Of a stretch of 60,345 nucleotides of DNA, positions 20,331 to 30,900 are shown piece by piece (position 1 is the stretch's first letter; each line of letters begins with the position of its first letter). The stretch is from Mycobacterium kyorinense. Lineage in GTDB: Bacteria > Actinomycetota > Actinomycetes > Mycobacteriales > Mycobacteriaceae. The notes below the pieces were generated by a model. That model had not been told where the DNA came from. It searched no databases and worked only from the letters and a program-made list of their open reading frames with translations. Location: contig NZ_LZKJ01000115.1 in NCBI RefSeq assembly GCF_001672775.1, positions 1 through 60,345 of the forward strand, read 5' to 3'. The translations under genes were made by a program, and so were the position numbers.

Positions 20331-20405
20331 TGGTGCGCGGTACTGGGATTGAACCAGCGACCTCTTCCGTGTCAGGGAAGCGCTCTCCCGCTGAGCTAAC
20401 CGCGC
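20331..20405 (-). tRNA. tRNA-Val (GAC)
   Basis: On the minus strand the acceptor stem GCGCGGT/ACCGCGC, a D arm, the anticodon stem CTTCC/GGAAG with loop CTGACAC (anticodon GAC), and a T arm with GGTTCAATC are all present. Discriminator A is followed by an encoded CCA at 20333-20331. Confidence 0.95.
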
Positions 20406-20421
20406 GTGGATCGAGGAATCG

Positions 20422-20492
20422 AGGTGGAGACGGGAATCGAACCCGTGTGCACGGCTTTGCAGGCCGTTGCCTCACCACTCGGCCACTCCACC
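20422..20492 (-). tRNA. tRNA-Cys (GCA)
   Basis: Minus-strand cloverleaf: acceptor GGTGGAG/CTCCACC, anticodon stem ACGGC/GCCGT with loop CTGCAAA (anticodon GCA), T loop GGTTCGATTCC. The discriminator is U, as expected for tRNA-Cys. CCA is not encoded. Confidence 0.95.
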
Positions 20493-20520
20493 GCTGGGGT
20501 TGATGCCATTAGCACCTTCG

Positions 20521-20593
20521 AGCGGATGACGGGATTCGAACCCGCGACCCTCACCTTGGCAAGGTGATGCGCTACCAACTGCGCTACATCCGC
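20521..20593 (-). tRNA. tRNA-Gly (GCC)
   Basis: Minus-strand cloverleaf: acceptor GCGGATG/CATCCGC, anticodon stem TCACC/GGTGA with loop TTGCCAA (anticodon GCC), T loop GGTTCGAATCC. CCA is not encoded. Confidence 0.95.
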
Positions 20594-20763
20594 GAGCCAC
20601 GGACGAGATCGTCGCCCGTCGCGAAGCACGACGATAGTCCACTTAAGCGGGCCCGCACAAATTCCTCGGTGCGGTTCGGCGCGCCTCACGCGCTCGAATG
20701 CAGTGGATTCCGCCGTCATGCCCCTCCCGTGTTAATCTTCGTCCTCGTTCGCCTTTCGGCACC

Positions 20764-20835
20764 GGTCCCGTGGCTCAGTGGGAGAGCGTCCGCTTCACAC
20801 GCGGAAGGTCGCTGGTTCGATCCCAGCCGGGACCA
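20764..20835 (+). tRNA. tRNA-Val (CAC)
   Basis: Plus-strand cloverleaf: acceptor GGTCCCG/CGGGACC, anticodon stem TCCGC/GCGGA with loop TTCACAC (anticodon CAC), T loop GGTTCGATCCC. It is the only tRNA here on the plus strand and the one nearest the synthetase gene. Confidence 0.95.
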
Positions 20836-21999
20836 CTCCTATCGCAGCCCCGTTTCCCCGACTCCCGACTCCGGCACGGCGCTAGGCGTGGCGGTCTGGT
20901 CGCTCCGCCCCGCGCAGATGCTGAACAGGAAAAAAACTTTGCTGACGCGCCTCGCGTCCGAGCAGCCGACGTTATTAGGCAGCCGCCCAATTAACCATTC
21001 CTATTGCGCATCCGGGCAATTATCGAACTGCGCCTCTCAGTGAGAGATAGAACTCGCACGGACAGATGTTCTTTGGCAGAGCAAGACGCGAAACCACCCT
21101 GCGTATTGCCCGCCGCATAGAGTTCACCAAGAAAGCTCTCAGATATTTCCAAGCTGCACGAAAGATCGCTTGTTACACCGATGTTGAATTCGTCGAGTCG
21201 CGCCGGCTGGCACGGCATCCTGTGAGTGCGACGATCTTTCGGCTGCGGCACCGCCAGGTCTTGCGGAACCTTCTCTTCGGTGTTTAAGTGAACATACCGA
21301 GGGTATGCACAGTTCTGATTCAAGGAGGACAGTGGCGGCGTAGCTGCCATTGTCACTGACGAGCACCAGCAGAGCCTGGGGTCGGCTTTGCTGAAGTTCG
21401 GGCGCGCTGCCGGGTGAATACCGGTGAGGCGGCGCGTGCCGGGTGTCTCGGCCGTATCGAAACAGCCGACGGGGTTTGCGTGAAGGGCCGGATCGGGACC
21501 CGGCGTTTGACGCATCGCCACATTTGCTTGGTGGGGGCATTTCATGGGGGTTGCGCATCCGGTCTTTTCGCCGACGCCAGTTCGCTCAAGTGCGGAGTCA
21601 TTCGTCAAGGCGGTGCATCACCCGCGCGTCAACAGAGCAGTAAGCCAACGTGATGGCCACCTCAGGCCGTGATGACCTGATGGCGGCACTGGCGGCACCG
21701 GTCCCTAAGTGGACCGGGGCCGGGAGACGGCAGTTTGCCATGCGTATCTGGCGCCCGCATGCCTGTGACGAGATCGACAAACTGCTGCTGCTACAGCGTG
21801 AGCGAAGCGAGCGAATCGGGGTACCCCATCGACTGGCCGTGACCGGCAGCGGCCAAAGTCCAGGCGGAACGCCTCGCGCCAATCCCCACAGGGCGGATGC
21901 ACCCGTTGGGTGTGATCAACGTTGTGGGATAAGGCGATTCAACGATGCACGCATTTCGGACGCCGGTATGTCGGCCTAAGCAGGGGGTTCTTCGTCAGC
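20836..21999. other. 1.16-kb region without a convincing gene, upstream of the synthetase
   Basis: The first 450 bases are visibly richer in A/T than the flanks (for example the A-run at 20931-20937 and the stretch 21020-21180). It contains a perfect palindrome at 21293-21307. A strong AAGGAGG at 21322-21328 precedes a GTG that meets TAG after three codons, so any gene once there is broken. Open frames on both strands (205 codons minus at 20991-21608, 109 codons plus at 21650-21979) have no recognisable domain. It presumably holds the synthetase promoter; I could not identify -10/-35 boxes with confidence. Confidence 0.6.
21293..21307. promoter_or_regulatory. Perfect palindrome, possible operator
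   Basis: CATACC-GAG-GGTATG has 6-bp perfect arms with a 3-base centre, in A/T-richer DNA 693 bases upstream of the synthetase start. It resembles a dimeric regulator site but no regulator gene is adjacent. Its short loop also permits a small RNA hairpin. Confidence 0.4.
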
Positions 22000-24900
22000 A
22001 TGCTCAACTACGGCACGCAACCAGACATGCTGGGGCCGTTGACCGCCGCTCAGCGGTCGATATGGGCTGCCCAACAGCTCCGCCCCGAGGTCCCGTACAA
22101 CTTCGCCGCGTTTGTGCTGATCGATCACGATGTCGACGTCGAGCGGCTCGCAGCTGCGTGCGAAGCGGCGGCGACGCATTTCGGCACGCCCTGCGCCCGG
22201 CTCTCGCTCGTCGACGGCGAGCCGGTTTTCGTGGTTGACCGCACTCTTGAGCAGACGGGACTGTTGCGCTGCATCGATCTGCGTGACGAGGCCGATCCCG
22301 AAGCCGCCGCCACTGACTGGATGAACGACGATTACCGCGAGCCCGTTGACATGGTTCGTGACCGGCTTACGAACTTCGCGCTGCTGCAGATCACCGACAA
22401 CCTCTCGTACTTTTACTTGCGTGCACACCACGCTCTGTGTGACGGCTACGGCGCCGACAATTTCATCCGCCACATCGCCGCCGTCTATTCGGGGGCGACT
22501 GCCGACACCGGAGAGATTGACTTCTCCGAATTTGCCCTGATTCGTGACGCCGACCAGAAGTACCAGCAGTCTTCGCGCAGTCAAGCCGATGCCGAGTACT
22601 GGAAGACAGTTGTCCAGGGGCCCTTGGACGTCACCGACCTGACCGGCACGCGACGATCCGTGCCACCACGCCACCCGCTGGTACGCGAGCTGCAGTGCAT
22701 CCATCAGCGGCCGGAGAACCCGGATCACCAATTCGACGTCGCAAGGGTTGTCGCGACAGTGGCGGTATTCCTCGCGAAAACCACCGGGCGACAAGATGTC
22801 TCGATGTCGCTGCCGGTTTCGGCGCGCACCACCGCTGCGCTGAAACGACGCGCGGGCATGGTGTCCAACCTGGTGCCGTTGCTCATTAACGTCGCCGAAG
22901 ACGACACGATTGGCGCAATAACCGATCGAGCCGGCACGGCCTTGGTCGGTGCACTGCGCCATCAACAGTTCCGACGCTGGCCCGATCTCATTGCCGACAC
23001 GGCCGGGGTCGACATGAACGTCGAGTTTGGCCCGGTGATCAACGTCCTCGACTTTTCCGGGACGCTTCAGTTCGGTCCGTCGGAAACGGCGTACAACGTA
23101 TTGACCACGTTCCCCATCCAAGACATTGCCGTCAACATCTATCCACAACTGGGTGATGGCGCTCCGCGAATTCAATTCAGCTGGAACCCGGAGCGATACA
23201 CCTCCGACGACATCGCCAGGCACATCAGCCGTTTGGAATCGCTCTTCGAGCGACTGCTGGCGGCGGACAGGTCGGTGGCGATCGGCAGCATGCCGTTGCT
23301 GGATGCCGATGAACGTGATCTGTTGGTATCGCGGTGGTCTGGCGCTCGGGCGGCCGCGCCGGTGGGGTTGGTATCGCAGTTGCTGGCGGCGGCGGTGGCT
23401 GCCGATCCGGACGCGGTGGCCGTGATCGACGGCGACCGGCGGCTGTCGTATCGCGAGCTTGATGAATGGTCGACGCGGTTGGCGCGGGTGCTCATCGAGG
23501 CCGGAGTGGGCCCCGAGCGTGCGGTGGGCGTGGCGATCGACCGGTGTGCGGAGTTGGTCGTGGCGTGGTGGGCGGTGGTCAAGGCCGGCGGGGCATATGT
23601 GCCGGTAGACCCCGTCCATCCCGTCGAGCGCATCGCCACCGTGCTGGACGCGGTGGAGGCGGTGTGCGTATTAGCTTGCGGTACCGATGAAGTGGCGGGA
23701 GCCGGCGCGCGACCGGTCCTGCGCATCGACGGTCTGGACGTGTCGGCGCGCTGCGCCGATCCAATCGCCGACGCCGATCGGTTGGCGCCGTTACGGGTGG
23801 ATGACACCGCGTACGTGATCTTCACGTCCGGGTCCACCGGCGTGCCCAAGGGCGTGGCGGTCAGCCACGCCGGCCTGCTAGGGGTGGCCGCGGCGCAACG
23901 CGAGTTGTTCGGATTGAGCTCAGACGCACGGGTTTTGACGGTGGCCGCACCGACTTTCGACGCGTCGGTGTTCGAGCTGATGTTGGCAGTGGGGTCGGGG
24001 GCGGCAGTCGTGGTGGCGCCACCGGACACGTATGCCGGCGAGGCGCTGACAGGACTGCTGGAGGACCAGCAGGTCAGCGCTGCGGTGCTGACGCCCTCGG
24101 TGCTGTCGTCGTTGGATGCGGCCCGGCTGGACGGATTGGACACGCTGCTTACCGCGGGCGAGGCCTGCTCGGAGGAGTTAGTCACCGCCTGGGCGCCGGG
24201 CCGGCGCATGTTCAACGGCTACGGCCCCACCGAGGCCACCATCTGGTCGACTTGCAAGCCGCTGGCGGCGGGCCAGCCGGTGAGCATCGGCGCTCCGATC
24301 CCCGGGGTCTGCGCGCTGGTGCTTGATGCGCGGCTGAACCCGACCCCGATCGGGGTGGTGGGGGAGTTGTATCTGTGCGGCCCAGGGTTGGCGCACGGCT
24401 ATGTGGGCCGGGTCGCGTTGACCGCAGAACGGTTCGTGGCAAATCCTTTTGGAGATCATTGGGAGGCTGCCGGAGCGCGTGCTTACCGTACCGGGGACCT
24501 GGTCTGCTGGGACGCCGACGGGCAGCTGCGCTATGTGGGGCGCGCTGACGAGCAGGTCAAGATCCGCGGGTCTCGGATCGAACTCGGCGAAGTTCAAACG
24601 GCTTTGGGTGCGCTGGACGGCGTCCAGCAGGCGGTAGCGGTCGCCCGCGAGGACCGCCCCGGCGACAAGCGCCTCGTCGGTTATGTCACCGGCACAGCCG
24701 ACCCGGCCACGCTACGCACCCAACTGGCCGACCGGCTCCCCGCCTACATGATTCCCGCCGCGGTAGTGGTGCTGGACGCTTTGCCGTTGACTCCCAACGG
24801 CAAACTCAATACCCGCGCCCTACCCGCACCCGAATACACCGCCGGTGAATACCGGGCCCCGACCAACGCGGTCGAGGAGATCCTGGCCGGCATCTACGCC

Positions 24901-27900
24901 GAAGTCTTGACGCTGGAGCGAGTCGGCATCGACGACTCGTTCTTCGAACTGGGCGGCGACAGCATTTCGTCGATGCAGGTGGTGGCGCGCGCCCGCGCCG
25001 CGGGCCTGATCTGCCGACCACGCGATGTTTTCGTCGAGCAGACCGTCGCCCGGTTGGCGGTGGTGGCCGCGGTGTCCGACGGTGAGGTTGGCCCGATCGA
25101 TGAGGGCATCGGCCCGGTAGCGGCCACTCCCATCATCCGTTGGCTGGAAAGCGTCGACGGTCCCGTCGCGCAGTTCAACCAAACGATGGTGTTGCAGGCT
25201 CCCGACGGGGTCGACGAAGCCGACGTGCGGATTGCCTTGCAGGCCTTGCTCGATCGCCATGCCATGTTGCGGCTGCGCGTCGACCACGACGATGCCGGTG
25301 GCTGGTCGTTGACGGTGCCCGAGGTCGGTTCGGTGGATGCGCACCGGTGTCTGCAGTCGGTGCCGGAATTGTCGGATGCCGCGCTGCTCGAGGCGCGGTC
25401 ACGATTGAATCCGGGCGCCGGGATGATGCTCAGCGCGCTGTGGGTGGCCCCGGCAAGCCAGCTGGTATTGATCATTCATCACCTGGCCGTTGATGCCGTG
25501 TCGTGGTGGATTCTGTTGGAGGACCTCAACACCGCCTGGACTCAGCAGCACAGCGGGCAACCGGTGGTGTTACCGGCCATCGGCACCTCGTTCGCGCGGT
25601 GGGCATCCTTCGTGGCCGAGCACGCACAACACCCGAATGTCGTACGGCAGGCGGATGCCTGGAAGCAAGTGGCGGCGACCAGCACTGCGCTGCCGGCCGT
25701 GCGGCCCGGAACCGACACCTATGCCAATGCCGGTCATCTGTCGGCATCGCTCGACGCCGAGATCACCCGCACGTTGCTCGGAGAGGTACCCGGGGCGTTT
25801 CACGCCGGGATACACGAGATTCTGTTGATCGCACTTGGGTTGGCGGTAGTCGAATTCGTGGGCAACGGCAGCGGCCCGATCGGTATCGACGTCGAGGGCC
25901 ACGGCCGCCACGAGGAATTAGACGCCGATATCGACCTGGCGCACACGGTCGGGTGGTTCACCACTAAATACCCGGTGTCGTTGAACGTCGGCAGGCTGTC
26001 CTGGGCACAGGTGGTTGCCGGTGAAGCGGCGCTGGGGGCGTTGCTCAAGGATGCCAAAGAGCAGCTCCGGGCGTTGCCACACCCGTTGAGCTACGGGGCG
26101 CTGCGGTATCTCAACGCCGATGTCAGCCTGGCCGAGGCCGACCCGCCGATCGGATTCAATTATCTGGGCCGCCTGGGCGTCCCGGATACTGATGGGAGCC
26201 AGGGGGTTTGGCGGTTCGGGCAGGACAGCTTGTCGGTCACCGGTGCGGCCGCGGCAGTGCCCATGCCGCTGGCACACACCGTGGAGCTCAACGCCGTCAC
26301 GCTCGACACCGAAGCCGGTCCGCATCTACACGCCAATTGGACCTGGGCGGCCTCGACGCTCGATGAAGCACAGATCAGCCGGCTGAGCCGATTGTGGTTC
26401 GAGGCCCTGACCGGTATCTGCGCGCATGTGCGATCGGGTGGGGGCGGCCTGACGCCCTCTGATATCGCGCCGGCCCGATTAAGCCAGCAGCAGATCGACG
26501 AGCTCCAGCGCGACCATGCGATCGCCGACATTTTGCCGTTGACACCCCTGCAGCAAGGGCTGCTCTTCCACGCCAGCACCGCGCAGGCAAGCGACGACAT
26601 GTATGCGGTGCAGCTGGATTTCACGGTCACCGGCCCCCTCGACTCCCGTCGGCTCCGCGATGCGATGCACACGGTGGTCAACCGCCATCCACATCTGGCG
26701 GCCCGATTTTGCCAACAGTTCGACGAGCCGGTGCAAGTTATCCCCGCCGATCCGGTCGTCGAGTGGCGGTATGTCGATCTCGGCGTCGGCGCTGACCTCG
26801 ATGGCGATCCCGACGAGCTGATCGAGCACTTGTGCGCCGCCGAACGTGCCGCGGTCTGCGACCTGGCCGACCAGTCGGCTTTCCGGGTCGCGTTGATCCG
26901 TACCGCCGCAGAGCGGCACCGGTTGGTGTTGACCAACCACCACATCGTCCTCGATGGCTGGTCGCTGCCGATCCTGCTGCGGGAACTATTCGCCAGCTAT
27001 TACGGCCAGCGGCTGCCCGCGGCCGGGTCCTACCGGACATTCCTTACCTGGCTGGCCGATCGAGACCTCGATGCCGCGCGCGCCGCCTGGCGTGAGGTGC
27101 TGGCCGACTTCGAAACCCCAACCCTGGTCGGCCCGCAAGATCGGTTGGACCTGGGGCGCCGAGGCTTTGACCGAGGCTCTGCGTCGTTCCGGGTGCCGGC
27201 GCAAACCGCACAGGCACTTAAGGACCTGGCGCGCTCCTGCCACACCACCGTCAGCACCGTGTTGCAGGGCGCCTGGGCGCTGCTGCTGACCTCGCTGACC
27301 GGCCAACGTGATGTCGTCTTCGGCACGCCGCGCTCTCGGGTAGGTCAGCTCGAAGTAGCCGGCGCGGAATCCATGGTGGGTCTGTTGATCAACACGGTGC
27401 CGGTGCGGGCCAGCATCACAGCGGCAACTACCACCGCAGACCTCCTGTGCCAGCTGCAGAACACTCACAACGACACGCTTGAGCACCAACACTTGGCGCT
27501 CAGCGAGATCCATCGCGCTACCGGTCACGAGAGACTGTTCGACACCCTTTTCGTGTACGAAAACTATCCGATCGACGCCGACGTCCCTTTGGGTGCCGAC
27601 GGTTTGGTCATCACCGGGTTCACCAACCGCGAATACAACCACTACCCGCTGACGGTGGAAGCGCTGCCGGGCCGCGAACTCGGTTTGCACGTCGAATACG
27701 ACACCAACGTGTTCGACGCGGCGGGCATCGAGGCGCTCATCGGACGGCTGCGACGAGTGCTGGCGGCGATGACAGCCGATCCCACCCGCCGCCTGTCGTC
27801 GCTGGATCTGCTCGACGATGGTGAGCGAGACCTGTTGCTGTCGAAGTGGTCTGGCGCCGGCGTTGCGGCGCCAGTGGAGGTGGCGCCGCAGTTGTTGGCT

Positions 27901-30900
27901 GCGGCGGTGGCCGCCGATCCCGCAGCGGTGGCGGTGATCGACGGTGACCGGCGGCTGTCGTATAGCGAGCTCGATGCGTGGTCGACGCGGTTGGCGCGGG
28001 TGCTGATCGAAGCCGGGGCCGGTCCAGAGCGCGCCGTGGGTGTGGCGATCGAGCGCTCTGTGGAATTGGTGGTGGCGTGGTGGGCGGTGGTCAAAGCCGG
28101 CGGCGTGTATGTGCCGGTGGATCGGGCCCATCCGGTGGAGCGGATCGCTGCGGTGTTGGATGCGGCGAAGGCTGTGTGCGTATTGACTTGCGGCGCCGAT
28201 GATCTGGCGGCTGCCGACGCTCGGCCGGTGCTGCGCATCGACGGCCTGGACCTCCGCGGTCACAGCGCGGATTCGATTGCCGACGCTGATCGGCTGGCAC
28301 CGTTGCAGGTGGACAACACCGCGTATGTGATCTTCACGTCGGGATCAACCGGCGTACCCAAGGGGGTGGTCGTCGGTCACAGCGGTCTATTGGGTTGGGC
28401 TGCAGCGCAACGCGACAGGTCCCAGTTTGGTGCCGATGGACGGGTGCTTATGGTGGCCGCGCCGACCTTCGACGCGTCGATCGGCGAGATGGTGTGGGCG
28501 GCGGGGTCTGGCGCCGCAGTTGTCGTGGCACCGCCGGGCGTCTACGCCGGCGAGGCACTCACCGCGCTGCTCCAGGACCAACAGGTCAACGCGGCGTTTT
28601 TGACTCCGTCGGTCTTGTCGTCGCTGGACCGGACCCGGCTGGACGGGCTGGGCACGCTGATGGCCGGCGGAGAGGCCTGCCCGGCAGAGTTGGTCGCCGC
28701 CTGGGCGCCGGGCCGGCGCATGCTCAATGTTTACGGCCCCACCGAAACCACCATCTGGGTCACCGCCAGTGCGCCATTGGCGCCCGGACAGCCGATCAGC
28801 ATCGGCACCCCGCTCCCCGGGGTGTGCGCGCTGGTGCTCGATGCCTGGTTGAAGCCGGCCCCGGTGGGCGTGGTCGGTGAGCTCTATCTGGGCGGACCCG
28901 TGCTGGCGCACGGGTATGTAGGCCGAGTCGAGTTGACCGGGGAACGGTTCGTCGCAAATCCCTACGGGGCGGCCGGATCTCGGATGTACCACACCGGTGA
29001 CCTGGTGCGCTGGACGTCCGCCGGCACCCTGGACTGCCTGGGGCGCGCCGACACCCAGATCAAACTGCGCGGGCAGCGCATCGAACTGGGCGAAATCGAG
29101 AACACCTTGCTGACCTGCCCGCAGGTTGCCCAGGCCGCCGTCACCGTGCACGAAGGCGAGACCGGCGCACACCTGGTGGCCTACCTCATTCTCGACCCCG
29201 CCGCCACCGCCGACCACGACGTCGAGGTGGTCGAAGAGTGGCACCACCTGTATGACGAGTTGTACGGCGCTGAGCTGGAGGCACCGGGATTCGGAATGGA
29301 TTTCCGGGGCTGGAACAGCAGCTACACCGGTGATCCGATTCCGCTCGAGGAAATGATGGAGTGGCGGTCGGCGACCGTGGACCGGATCAGCGCGCTGACG
29401 CCGCAGCGGGTGTTGGAGGTCGGGGTGGGTTCGGGGCTGTTACTGGCGCAGTTGGCCCCGACGTGCGCCGAGTATTGGGCGACCGACTTCTCCGCACCGA
29501 CGATCCAGACCCTGCAAGAGCAGGTGGCTGCGCAGTCCTGGGGTGACCGGGTGCGGTTGCGGGTGCAGCCGGCGGATGTGGCGGATGGATTGCCCGAAGG
29601 GCATTTCGATGTGGTGGTGCTGAACTCGGTGGTCCAGTACTTCCCGAGCGCGAGCTATCTGCTCGATGTGCTGGCAGCGGCGATGCGATTGCTGGCACCG
29701 GGCGGGGCAGTGTTCATCGGCGATGTGCGCAACCATAGCTTGCAGGGTGCGTTCCAAACCGCGATCGCGTTGGCCCGCACCGACAGTGCCGACGCCGCCG
29801 AGATCCGTCAACGAGTCCAGCACGCACTGCGCGGTGAGCCCGAATTACTTTTGGCCCCGGAGTTTTTCACCACCTGGGCTGCTGACCATTCGGCGGTGGC
29901 TGGCGTTGACGTGCAAGTCAAACGCGGATGGGCCGACAACGAACTGACCCGGTATCGCTACGACGTCGTCGCCTACAAGACTCCTGCACCGGTGCACTCG
30001 ACGGCCACCGCGGACACTTGGACGTGGGCCCAATGCACCGACCTGCCGGGCCTGCAGAGCAGGCTGGCGACTCGACGCCCGGCCGTCGTTCGGGTCACCG
30101 GCATCCCGCGCACCGGGGTGATCGCCGACGTCCATCTCGAAGCCGCTCTGGCCGCCGGGCAGTCGCTGGGCGACGCGCTGGCCCACGCCCCCGCGACCGC
30201 CGACACCGCCGTCCCTGAGGAACTGCATCGCCTCGGGGAAGCCACCGGATACCACGTCGCCGTGACCTGGGACGCCCAACCGGGCACCCTGGACGCGGTT
30301 TTCCTCGCCGCCGTCGGCCCGCACCGCGAGTGCAGCCCACCGCTGACCGACGTGTATCTGCCCCCGGCGGGGACCCCGCAACGCGCGAGCTACGCCAACG
30401 ATCCACAAACCAACACCAAAGTCAGCGCCGTCCGTCGGCGGTTGAGCGCGTGGTTGCCCGAATACATGGTGCCGCAGCACATTCTGGTGCTCGACGAGTT
30501 CCCGCTGACCTCGTCAGGCAAGCTGGACCGAAAAGCCCTGCCCGCGCCCGAGTATCAGGACGCGGATCGTTACCGTGCTCCAGTCGGCGCGGTCGAGGAG
30601 ATTCTGGCCGGAATCTACGCCCAAGTCCTGGGACTGGAGCGGGTCGGCGGAGATGACTCGTTTTTCGATCTGGGTGGCGATTCGCTCTCGGCGATGCGGT
30701 TGATCGCCGCGGTCAACACCACGCTGGACACCGACCTTTCGGTGCGCGCATTGTTCGAGGCGCCGACGGTGGCCGAATTGGCACCCCGGATCGGTGGAGA
30801 CGCGGGCCGGCTGGAGCCGCTGGTGGCCGGCGAGCGGCCCGCGGTGATTCCCTTGTCCTTTGCCCAGAGCCGGTTGTGGTTCATCGACCAGCTGCAGGGA

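Noticed and set aside
20991..21979. Open frames of 205 (minus) and 109 (plus) codons upstream of the synthetase
   Set aside because: No recognisable domains, biased composition and no credible start signals. Treated as non-coding or decayed sequence.
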